Assembly (NCBI GenBank): GCA_947177435.1
Contig: CAMWUM010000010.1
Span: 1 to 15,743 of the forward strand
Source of the DNA: an uncultured Muribaculaceae bacterium
Lineage (GTDB): Bacteria > Bacteroidota > Bacteroidia > Bacteroidales > Muribaculaceae
Reading direction: 5' to 3'
DNA: 15,743 nt
The translations under genes were made by a program, and so were the position numbers. Shown piece after piece: positions 1 to 5,358 of the stretch (its first letter is position 1; each line of letters opens with the position of its first letter). The notes under the pieces were generated by a model, which was not told the DNA's origin, searched no databases, and saw only the letters and a list, made by a program, of their open reading frames with translations.

Positions 1-173
1 TTGTAGAACACAAAGAACTCATCGACGGGCAGTTTCTTGTTCTCGCCCAGCATGAATGCCGAAGCGTCGAGGTCGAAATCGTAGCCGGTGCTCATGTTGG
101 GGTCCCAGCCAAGGCCGACGCCCACCTGTTGCAGGCCGATGCCGATGCGTTGTCCCTTTTGTAGATTTATCAT
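1..173 (-). CDS. TerD-family protein, N-terminal part (3' end outside window)
   Basis: Translating from the ATG at 173-171 gives 57 residues that continue past the left edge. They begin MINLQKGQRI and contain VGLGWDP, DFDLDASAFML and a closing FFVFYN. These are the signature segments of the TerD domain (tellurium and chemical-damage resistance family, including TerD, TerE, TerZ and CABP-type proteins), in which acidic residues of the DFDLDAS segment help bind calcium. The family acts in the cytoplasm in a stress response whose biochemistry is still unclear. No signal peptide is seen, as expected. The gene has its own promoter at 223-253 and lies after the GH43 gene on the same strand. Only about the first third of a typical ~190-residue TerD protein is visible, so I do not assign a particular ter letter and cannot tell whether a ter cluster follows. 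Confidence 0.85.
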   Translation of the reverse strand, partial: MINLQKGQRIGIGLQQVGVGLGWDPNMSTGYDFDLDASAFMLGENKKLPVDEFFVFY

Positions 174-222
174 ATCGTTAAGGCGTTAAATTGTTTCTTA
201 TGCTTTAGGCCATAGGCCTTGG

Positions 223-253
223 CAAAGATAGCGTTTTTTTCCGCTATTTCCAA
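223..253 (-). promoter_or_regulatory. Bacteroidetes-type promoter for the TerD gene
   Basis: On the minus strand TTGG (253-250) is followed after 19 bases by TATCTTTG (230-223). This fits the Bacteroidetes sigma consensus (TTTG, about 19-21 bases, TAnnTTTG). The start codon lies about 50 bases downstream. The spacer can pair with itself (ATAGCG, seven A/G bases, CGCTAT). A short inverted repeat, AGGCC-ATA-GGCCT (207-219), follows just after the -7 box and could be an operator, though this is speculative. The rest of the gap (254-296) is A+T-rich with no convincing terminator for the GH43 gene. Confidence 0.75.
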
Positions 254-296
254 CACTCCACCTCTTTTATTAGTTTTTTTCGGAAAAATTTAAACT

Positions 297-1862
297 TTAT
301 TTGAATTGGAGGTAGAGGATGGTGCAGAGTGATTTGGCCGGGGTGGAGGAGGCGAAGGTGAGGTAAAGGGGGTGTTTGCCTTTCAGGACTTCTGTGCCGG
401 TCAGCGGGATGGATATGGTCGTGAGTTCACGAGGCATGTCGGCAGTGATGGCGGCTTCTCCCAGTAGCTTTGGATTGTCTTTCCACGGGGCCGAAGCGTA
501 TACGCGGAGAGTGCCGTCGATGCCCTCGGGGATTAGGTCGAGCGTGAGCGTCGGGGCGGAGAGTGAGGCGAGATGGTCGAAGTTGAAATATTTGTATCCA
601 AGGATTGAACCGTCGGTGCAGTTGACTACGGGCGCCACGTTGATTTCTTCAGCGTACGGGTCGGCCACGGCATGGTCATCGACGTACACTGCCTCGAAAT
701 ACGGACCGGTATAGTGCATGCGCGGGTACTCTTGCCAGCAGGGTGTCGGGCCGGTGTAATGCGAGGCTATGGCAGCGGGATAACGGTACAGAGGGTTCAG
801 GCCTTCGGTGTTAAATCCTTCCGATGTGTACTCGCCCTCAGATATATACACCTTTCCGTCCTCGACTTTCACGTCGATCGGCGCCACCATGGCCTGGCGA
901 GCGTACTCGTCGGTGCCGTTCTGGCGGTGGTAAAACACCCACCACTGGCCATTGATTTCGGCAATGCTGCCGTGGGTGTTGCCAGTGGCTGTGGCCGTGT
1001 GTATGGCATTGCCCTCGGCATCGGTGTCGCGTCCTCGGCCGTCGATGATGGTGCCTCCATAGGTGTACGGGCCCAGCGGGTTGTCAGCGTAGGCGTACGC
1101 CAGTGTGTAGTTGCTTTCGGGTAGGCCAAACTCACCGTCAGCCGTCCATCGGCTGTAAATCAGAACGTATTTGCCGTCGATTTTGCGTATCGACGAGGCC
1201 TCGAAAAAGCGGAACACCCCCTCTTGGTTCTTGCCCGAGATGAGGTCCTCGACCACCTCGCAGCCGGGTTTGACTGTTGCCATCGTAGTCGGGTCGAGTT
1301 CGGCGGCCATCGACCGCTCAAAACCCCAATAGCCGTACACCCGTCCATCGTCGTCGACAAATACGGCCGGGTCAAACTTCAGCACGCCGTCGGTTTCGCC
1401 GGGTCGTTCGGTGCTCCAATTTATGACCTCAAACGGTCCGTCTGGCCTGTCGGAGCGGGCCACCATGCCGTTGCGGCCCCACACCTGGTTGTTGGGGTAC
1501 AGGTAATACTCCTTCTTGCCGTCGGGGCGAGTCACCTCGGCCACATCGGGGGCGAATAGTACGTCAGGCTTGCCGTCGGCTGAAAACACCTGGAAAATCA
1601 CGCCGTCGTAGCGCCATCGGTCGAGCGAATCAGGGTCGGCTGACCACACCACCAGGTCTGTACCGCAGTACATCGTCTTGAGCATGTCGTGCGATCCGTA
1701 TAGATACACCCGCTTTTTGCCGGGACAATCCGGATCGTCAAACACATAAGGCTCGCCGTCGGGTATATGCTCCCAAAGAGGCAGTATGGGATTAGTGCCC
1801 AAAGCATTAGCGGCAGCGATTGCAACAACAGTCGCACTTGTTATAGTTCTTTTCAGATTCAT
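297..1862 (-). CDS. Secreted glycoside hydrolase family 43 protein with C-terminal CBM6-like domain
   Basis: 521 residues. Residues 1-22 form a signal peptide (MNLKRT, then an alanine-rich core). A five-bladed propeller of the GH43 type (arabinofuranosidases, xylosidases and relatives) covers about 25-340. The expected catalytic trio is present: D35 in IPDGEPYVF as general base, D164 in FDPAVFVDDDG as pKa modulator and E221 in FFEASS as general acid. H297 in NTHGS is the usual central metal-site histidine. Residues 410-521 look like a beta-sandwich carbohydrate-binding module (CBM6-like), with a GYKYFNFD opening and a closing LYLQF. It would cut arabinose- or xylose-type side chains or galactans outside the cytoplasm. 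It is the last gene of a three-gene operon and its ATG overlaps the previous stop (ATGA at 1862-1859). The exact substrate and subfamily cannot be read from the sequence. No SusC/SusD pair is visible nearby, so this is not a complete polysaccharide utilisation locus within the window. Confidence 0.88.
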   Translation of the reverse strand: MNLKRTITSATVVAIAAANALGTNPILPLWEHIPDGEPYVFDDPDCPGKKRVYLYGSHDMLKTMYCGTDLVVWSADPDSLDRWRYDGVIFQVFSADGKPDVLFAPDVAEVTRPDGKKEYYLYPNNQVWGRNGMVARSDRPDGPFEVINWSTERPGETDGVLKFDPAVFVDDDGRVYGYWGFERSMAAELDPTTMATVKPGCEVVEDLISGKNQEGVFRFFEASSIRKIDGKYVLIYSRWTADGEFGLPESNYTLAYAYADNPLGPYTYGGTIIDGRGRDTDAEGNAIHTATATGNTHGSIAEINGQWWVFYHRQNGTDEYARQAMVAPIDVKVEDGKVYISEGEYTSEGFNTEGLNPLYRYPAAIASHYTGPTPCWQEYPRMHYTGPYFEAVYVDDHAVADPYAEEINVAPVVNCTDGSILGYKYFNFDHLASLSAPTLTLDLIPEGIDGTLRVYASAPWKDNPKLLGEAAITADMPRELTTISIPLTGTEVLKGKHPLYLTFASSTPAKSLCTILYLQFK

Positions 1863-2413
1863 GGTAAATTGATTAGGGTCTGTTTGCCGTCGACTATGTA
1901 GAGGCCCGGAGCAAGGGGGCGCGTTGAGATTTTGTGGCCGTTGAGATCGTGGACGATGTTGGAGGTATCAAGGTTGGGGCTTTCGATGCCTGATTCAAGA
2001 AGAGTTATCGAGAGGGTGATGTTGCCGTTGCCGAGCAGTTGGCGCACGCTCTCGGCGGAGGCACTGTCGATTTTGCCCAGGCGGGTGTAGCTCCAAGAGT
2101 TTGTGCCATAAAAGATAACCATCTGATTGCCCTGGTAGAGCATAATGTCGCCCGGCACGGTTGAGATTTGGCTGTTGGATGTGGGCAGCGACTGGGGCAG
2201 CGCGCCCACTTTCTCAAAGCCGCCATAGTCCGACATGTTGATTTCAATGGGGCCGTCAGCCAGGAGGGCGACCAGTGTGCGGGTGGCGGCGTTGTCGACG
2301 AGGGTAGCTGTGGCTGTCTTGTTGCCGACGGCGAGTTGTATCTTTGTTTGCGAGTGTGCCATTATGGAGATAGCGAGAAGAAGGGAGGCCAATAAAATAT
2401 GCTTCATAATCAT
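1859..2413 (-). CDS. Secreted cyclophilin-like fold protein with sorting-type C-terminal tail
   Basis: 184 residues from the ATG at 2413, or 182 from the ATG at 2407. I prefer 2413 because it overlaps the upstream stop as ATGA. The sequence starts [22 protein letters not shown], a clear signal peptide. Numbering from the second methionine (2407), residues 22-136 match the bacterial cyclophilin-like family (Cyclophil_like2 type). Visible features are [14 protein letters not shown], the run [27 protein letters not shown] and YTRLGKID. The last 30 residues ([10 protein letters not shown]...PGLYIVDG) resemble the short C-terminal tails of exported Bacteroidales proteins. Family members are small beta-barrels of unknown function, and the peptidyl-prolyl isomerase active site is generally not conserved in them, so I would not call it an isomerase. 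It sits between a sugar acetyltransferase and a GH43 enzyme, joined to both by 4-base overlaps, which suggests matched expression and a role in glycan handling. Confidence 0.82.
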   Translation of the reverse strand: MIMKHILLASLLLAISIMAHSQTKIQLAVGNKTATATLVDNAATRTLVALLADGPIEINMSDYGGFEKVGALPQSLPTSNSQISTVPGDIMLYQGNQMVIFYGTNSWSYTRLGKIDSASAESVRQLLGNGNITLSITLLESGIESPNLDTSNIVHDLNGHKISTRPLAPGLYIVDGKQTLINLP

Positions 2414-2973
2414 ATCATTTTTAGGACTTTGGCAGGGATACCACCGACTACGGCGCGAGGCGGTACGTCGCGGTTGACCACTGCGCCGGCGGCAATCACG
2501 GCTCCCTCGCCGATGGTGACGCCTTGCAGGATAGTGACGTTGGCGCCAATCCACACCTTGTCGCCAATCACGACTGGTGCGGCCACCATGTCGGCCCGAT
2601 GGTCGGGGTCCATGGAGTGGTTTAGTGTGGCAATCACGCAGTTGTGGCCGATGAGTACGTCGTCGCCGATGGTGATTCCGCCCTGGTCCTGAAACTTGCA
2701 TCCCGAGTTGATAAACACCCTCTTGCCAATGCGCAGATTCTTGCCGCAGTCAGTGTAGAACGGCGGAAACAGCCCCAGGCTCTCGTGTGCCTCACGGCCC
2801 GTGAGCTCCGACATAAGTGACACAATCTCAGCCTGATTGTGGTATGCGCAATTGATTTGCATAGTGATTCGGATAGCCTCCTGGCTCAGCTCGTGCATCT
2901 TGCGGTGCGCCTCGCTCCCGGCCACGATCACCTCGCCCGATCCCATCGCGTTCAAAAATTCTTCAGTAGTCAT
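2410..2973 (-). CDS. Sugar O-acetyltransferase, maltose/galactoside acetyltransferase family
   Basis: 187 residues, the usual length for the LacA/Maa group. Residues 1-55 form the N-terminal helical region ([13 protein letters not shown]). From about 75 to 185 there is a left-handed beta-helix of hexapeptide repeats ([42 protein letters not shown]). The catalytic histidine is H119 in LNHSMDP, at the position where LacA has its active-site histidine. The C-terminal [10 protein letters not shown] is typical. It should move an acetyl group from acetyl-CoA to a hydroxyl of a free sugar or glycoside in the cytoplasm. The acceptor is unknown. It is the first gene of an operon that continues through the cyclophilin-like gene and GH43. 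Its TGA stop overlaps the next ATG (ATGA at 2413-2410). Its own promoter lies at 2995-3027. Confidence 0.9.
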   Translation of the reverse strand: MTTEEFLNAMGSGEVIVAGSEAHRKMHELSQEAIRITMQINCAYHNQAEIVSLMSELTGREAHESLGLFPPFYTDCGKNLRIGKRVFINSGCKFQDQGGITIGDDVLIGHNCVIATLNHSMDPDHRADMVAAPVVIGDKVWIGANVTILQGVTIGEGAVIAAGAVVNRDVPPRAVVGGIPAKVLKMI

Positions 2974-2994
2974 AGCATTCCAAAATTAATTATG

Positions 2995-3027
2995 CAAAGA
3001 TAGCGCCATTTCCCCATTCCCACCAAA
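2995..3027 (-). promoter_or_regulatory. Bacteroidetes-type promoter for the acetyltransferase/cyclophilin-like/GH43 operon
   Basis: On the minus strand TTTG (3027-3024) is followed after 21 bases by TATCTTTG (3002-2995), about 20 bases before the ATG at 2973. The bases just before the -7 box are GCGC, as at the ndk promoter. It starts immediately after the flavodoxin terminator, so the three-gene operon is an independent unit. Confidence 0.8.
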
Positions 3028-3030
3028 CAT

Positions 3031-3063
3031 AAAAAAACAAAACCGCATGAAAGGGCGGTTTTG
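3031..3063 (-). terminator. Rho-independent terminator of the flavodoxin gene
   Basis: CAAAACCGC and GCGGTTTTG (3063-3055 and 3046-3038 on the minus strand) form a perfect 9-base-pair stem around an 8-base loop. A run of seven T residues (3037-3031) follows on the minus strand. The hairpin begins 22 bases after the flavodoxin stop, and no T run is present on the other side. Confidence 0.85.
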
Positions 3064-3085
3064 CGTCGGTTATGGTTGGTTATGG

Positions 3086-3586
3086 TTAGAGGGAGGTAGC
3101 GATTTCGGAGGCCCAGGCGGCGATGCGGGGGGCGGTGAGGTCGGGGTGGTTGGTTTCGTCGAGGACGAGGCCTACCCAGCGGCCGTCCACTTTGGCCTGG
3201 GAATCGGTGATGTCGTAGCCGTCGGCGTTGAACGGGGCGATCATCTCGGCCTCGGTCTTGAGCATTCGGCGGTAGATTTGGCCTACGGCAGCACAGAATG
3301 TGTCGCCGTGGGCTTCGTCGCCTACGCCGAACACGGCCACTTTCTTGCCTTTGAGGTACAGTTGCTCGGCTCCATCGAGGAAGTCGGTCATATTGTCTTG
3401 CATCTCGCCTGAGCCCCAGGTGGATGCTCCAAGGATGATTACGTCATAGTCACCCAGTGTCGAGGGGGCGGTGTTAGCCACGTCGTGTACGTCGGCCATG
3501 TCTACGCCCAGCGCCTGGGCTATGCGTGATGCTGCGTCGGCTGTGTAGCCGGTAGTTGATCCGTAAAATATGCCAATCTTTGCCAT
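3086..3586 (-). CDS. fldA: Flavodoxin, long-chain type
   Basis: 166 residues from the ATG at 3586 (MAKIGIFYGS). This start is preferred over an in-frame ATG 12 bases upstream because it places the phosphate loop at residues 10-15 (STTGYT), exactly as in Escherichia coli FldA. Other FMN-site elements are W57 in STWGSGE and the loop GVGDEAHGDTF (87-97). The long-chain insertion region and the C-terminal WVGLVLDE...L are also present. It is a cytoplasmic electron carrier that uses FMN and commonly replaces ferredoxin under iron shortage. One oddity is that the tyrosine that stacks on the flavin in most long-chain flavodoxins (Y97 in E. coli) is absent: by my alignment the position is H93, beside a one-residue deletion. 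The gene is a single transcription unit ending at the 3031-3063 terminator. A weak -7-like match (TAATTTCA at 3616-3609) may be its promoter. Confidence 0.92.
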   Translation of the reverse strand: MAKIGIFYGSTTGYTADAASRIAQALGVDMADVHDVANTAPSTLGDYDVIILGASTWGSGEMQDNMTDFLDGAEQLYLKGKKVAVFGVGDEAHGDTFCAAVGQIYRRMLKTEAEMIAPFNADGYDITDSQAKVDGRWVGLVLDETNHPDLTAPRIAAWASEIATSL

Positions 3587-3641
3587 AGTGTTTTTCATTT
3601 ATTTGTTATGAAATTACAACGTGCGAGGGTGGAAATAGGTT

Positions 3642-3678
3642 CGCCGCCAGGCACGCTGTTGTTGCGTGCGTGGCGGCG
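3642..3678 (-). repeat. 15-base-pair inverted repeat upstream of the flavodoxin gene
   Basis: Left arm 3642-3656 and right arm 3664-3678 pair at 14 of 15 positions around a 7-base loop (tgttgtt). The arms are G+C-rich (CGCCGCCAGGCACGC against GCGTGCGTGGCGGCG). It lies between the hairpin that follows the M23 peptidase gene and the flavodoxin start. No T run follows on either strand, so it is not a classical terminator. It could be a backup terminator, a leader structure or a protein-binding site. Confidence 0.6.
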
Positions 3679-3697
3679 TATGGGAAGTGGCTCACCT

Positions 3698-3728
3698 CCG
3701 ACAAACCGCCTTCGGGGCGGTTTGTCGG
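3698..3728 (-). terminator. 13-base-pair hairpin directly after the M23 peptidase stop codon
   Basis: CCGACAAACCGCC (3698-3710) and GGCGGTTTGTCGG (3716-3728) are perfectly complementary around the 5-base loop ttcgg. The hairpin starts one base after the TAA of the peptidase gene (3732-3730). No T tract follows on the minus strand, so it may act as a 3'-end stabiliser or a factor-assisted terminator rather than a textbook intrinsic one. Confidence 0.55.
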
Positions 3729-3729
3729 C

Positions 3730-4707
3730 TTATTTTATGCGGAGGCGTTGGCCAGGCTGGATTTTAGATGTGGATTTGATGCCGTTGAGGCGGCAGAGCT
3801 TGTTGACGGTGGTGCCGTTGCGTGAGGCGATGCGGCTGAGGGAGTCGCCCTTCTTGACTGTGTAATATTTGGGACCGCTGCCGCTGCCTGAGGTGGTTGA
3901 GGTCTTGGCGGGGTAGACAGCGGGGTGTGCCTGGCGGTATGCGGCAGCGTACTCGGCGTTGGCCTTAGCGTCAAAGAAGCGAGCCTCCTGGTAAGTGTTC
4001 TTGTCGAAGGCGTAGGTGTCGGTGTGCACCGTCTGGTTGGCGAAGTCGAATATGGCTGCGGGGTTGATGGCGTAGCCCATGTAGCGGGTCTCGAAGTGGA
4101 GGTGCGGGCCGGTACTTCGGCCGGTATTGCCGCCGAGGGCGATGGGGTCGCCGGCTTTCACGTACTGGTCTTGCTCCACGAGGAATGCCGAGAGGTGGCC
4201 GTAGACGGTCTCAAGGTCGTTGGTGTGGCGGAGCACTACGTAGTTGCCGTAGCCCTTGCGCTCAAAGTTGATTATGCGCACACGGCCGTCGAAGGCGGCG
4301 CGCACAGTGTCGCCGATGTTAAGTTTGAGGTCGACGCCTTTGTGCATTCGCTTGAAGCGCTTGCGGTAGCCGTAAGGCGAGGTGAGATAGCCGGGGTGGG
4401 GCATGCAGAAGTTGGAGACGTCGATGGTGGCCGTCTGGGGCACCTTGTTGGGATCGTAGGGGTTGACCGAGCGGCTATCCCAGCCTTCGGTGTAGATGTC
4501 GAACTCGGGTTCTTCCTCTTCGACGTAGTTGAGGTAGTTGTTGATTTCGAGGTTGATGATCTCGTCCATGTGCTCCTGGTTAGCCAGGAGGTCAGCGCTT
4601 TGCTGACTGTGTTGGCCGGGGAGGCGGTATGCGGGCTCATCTGCCCAGGCGGCGATACCTGCGGCGATGACTAATGTTGCTATTGCTGTTTTTTTGAGAA
4701 AGTGCAT
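3730..4707 (-). CDS. Exported M23 (LytM-type) peptidase with C-terminal LysM domain
   Basis: 325 residues from the ATG at 4707. The frame stays open upstream into ndk, but residues MHFLKKTAIATLVIAAG...AWA at 4707 form a signal peptide that fixes the start. A charged segment with EEEEPEFD (about 35-90) precedes the M23 domain (about 100-222). The zinc and catalytic residues are present: H122 and D126 in HKGVDL, H171 in YGHLS, and H202 and H204 in GPHLHFE. A serine/glycine-rich linker (269-279) leads to a LysM domain at 281-325 (YYTVKKGDSLSRIASRNG...GQRLRI), which binds peptidoglycan. It should cut peptide cross-bridges, or act as an endopeptidase or its regulator in wall growth and division. 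Since all ligands are intact, an active enzyme is likely. It follows ndk by 31 bases with no visible promoter, so the two are probably co-transcribed. Confidence 0.92.
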   Translation of the reverse strand: MHFLKKTAIATLVIAAGIAAWADEPAYRLPGQHSQQSADLLANQEHMDEIINLEINNYLNYVEEEEPEFDIYTEGWDSRSVNPYDPNKVPQTATIDVSNFCMPHPGYLTSPYGYRKRFKRMHKGVDLKLNIGDTVRAAFDGRVRIINFERKGYGNYVVLRHTNDLETVYGHLSAFLVEQDQYVKAGDPIALGGNTGRSTGPHLHFETRYMGYAINPAAIFDFANQTVHTDTYAFDKNTYQEARFFDAKANAEYAAAYRQAHPAVYPAKTSTTSGSGSGPKYYTVKKGDSLSRIASRNGTTVNKLCRLNGIKSTSKIQPGQRLRIK

Positions 4708-4738
4708 TGTTTTTGGTTTTGAGGAGAGTGGAAATTTG

Positions 4739-5203
4739 TTAGTCGCGCTCGTCAGGGGCGTAGATTGAGGGAGTGGTGATGGTTGAATATTCGAAGATTT
4801 CCTCTGGCTTGAAGAATCGGTTGATTTCGATGATGCCGTTCTCAACCGAATCAGAGGCATGGATGATGTTCTCTTGTCCGCTCATGCCGAAGTCGCCGCG
4901 GATGGTGCCGGGGGCGGCCTTGCGGCAGTTGGTGGCACCGGTCATAGCGCGCACCACCTCGACCACGTCTTTGCCGGTAAGGCACATTACAATCACCGGG
5001 GTAGCCATCATAGAGCGCAGGAGGGAGGGGAAGAAGGGACGGTCAACGAGGTGGGCGTAGTGCTCGCGCAGGATTTTTTCGTCGAGCTGCATCATCTTGA
5101 TGCCGGCCACGGTGAGTCCTTTTTGCTGGAAGCGGTCGATGACCTTGCCGATGAGGGCGCGCTGTATGGTCGAAGGCTTGAGTATGATGAGAGTTTTCTC
5201 CAT
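4739..5203 (-). CDS. ndk: Nucleoside diphosphate kinase
   Basis: 154 residues from the ATG at 5203 (MEKTLIILKP), the standard family start. An in-frame extension to 5245 is unlikely because it runs to the -7 box of the promoter. The enzyme transfers the terminal phosphate of ATP to NDPs through a phosphohistidine and so balances NTP pools in the cytoplasm. The active-site histidine is H115 in NIIHASDS, preceded by the typical GTIRGDFG (99-106). The N-terminal KPS (9-11) and the Kpn-loop region (about residues 88-110) are also present. Residues 128-154 give a C-terminal tail (RFFKPEEIFEYS) of ordinary kind for Bacteroidetes Ndk. A good promoter lies upstream at 5251-5281, and the M23 peptidase gene follows in the same transcript. 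Confidence 0.96.
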   Translation of the reverse strand: MEKTLIILKPSTIQRALIGKVIDRFQQKGLTVAGIKMMQLDEKILREHYAHLVDRPFFPSLLRSMMATPVIVMCLTGKDVVEVVRAMTGATNCRKAAPGTIRGDFGMSGQENIIHASDSVENGIIEINRFFKPEEIFEYSTITTPSIYAPDERD

Positions 5204-5250
5204 GTGGTGTAGGATTAAGGATTTTCGGGGCTGATTTGCAAACAACTCCC

Positions 5251-5281
5251 CAAAGTTAGCGCTTTTTTCTGACTTGGCAAA
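5251..5281 (-). promoter_or_regulatory. Bacteroidetes-type promoter for ndk and the M23 peptidase
   Basis: On the minus strand TTTG (5281-5278) is followed after 19 bases by TAACTTTG (5258-5251). The start codon of ndk is about 47 bases downstream. The spacer ends in a run of A residues and GCGC next to the -7 box, like the other two good promoters here. Confidence 0.8.
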
Positions 5282-5302
5282 ATTTTGGGCGAATAAAAAA
5301 GG

Positions 5303-5343
5303 CTAAAAAAAACAAAGCCGCTGGCATGCAGCGGCTTTGTTTT
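5303..5343 (-). terminator. Strong terminator of the CotH-family operon
   Basis: A perfect 15-base-pair inverted repeat (5309-5323 with 5329-5343, A+T-rich at its outer ends, core CAAAGCCGCTG) closes a 5-base loop. On the minus strand it is followed by further T residues (5308-5303), giving an unbroken run of T residues beside the stem. It lies 15 bases after the stop of the CotH-family gene. The outer A/T pairs mean it could also stop transcripts coming the other way. Confidence 0.88.
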
Positions 5344-5358
5344 AAGGGGGGATTTTGC

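Noticed and set aside
254..296. A possible terminator after the GH43 gene (TTTTTCCGAAAAA type pairing)
   Set aside because: The pairing is almost only A-T and no stable stem is present; transcripts may simply run into the TerD region.
2414..2701. An N-terminal extension of the cyclophilin-like protein reaching into the acetyltransferase gene
   Set aside because: The extension is arginine/histidine-rich shadow sequence; a clean signal peptide begins at the internal methionines at 2413/2407, and the ATGA overlap marks the start.
3925..4674. A 249-residue open frame on the plus strand across the M23 peptidase gene
   Set aside because: It is the antisense shadow of a gene with clear zinc-site motifs; it is valine/glycine-rich with no recognisable domain, as expected from the codon bias of the true strand.
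4708..4860. An N-terminal extension of the M23 peptidase into ndk
   Set aside because: The signal peptide begins at the ATG at 4707, and the upstream residues overlap the conserved end of Ndk.
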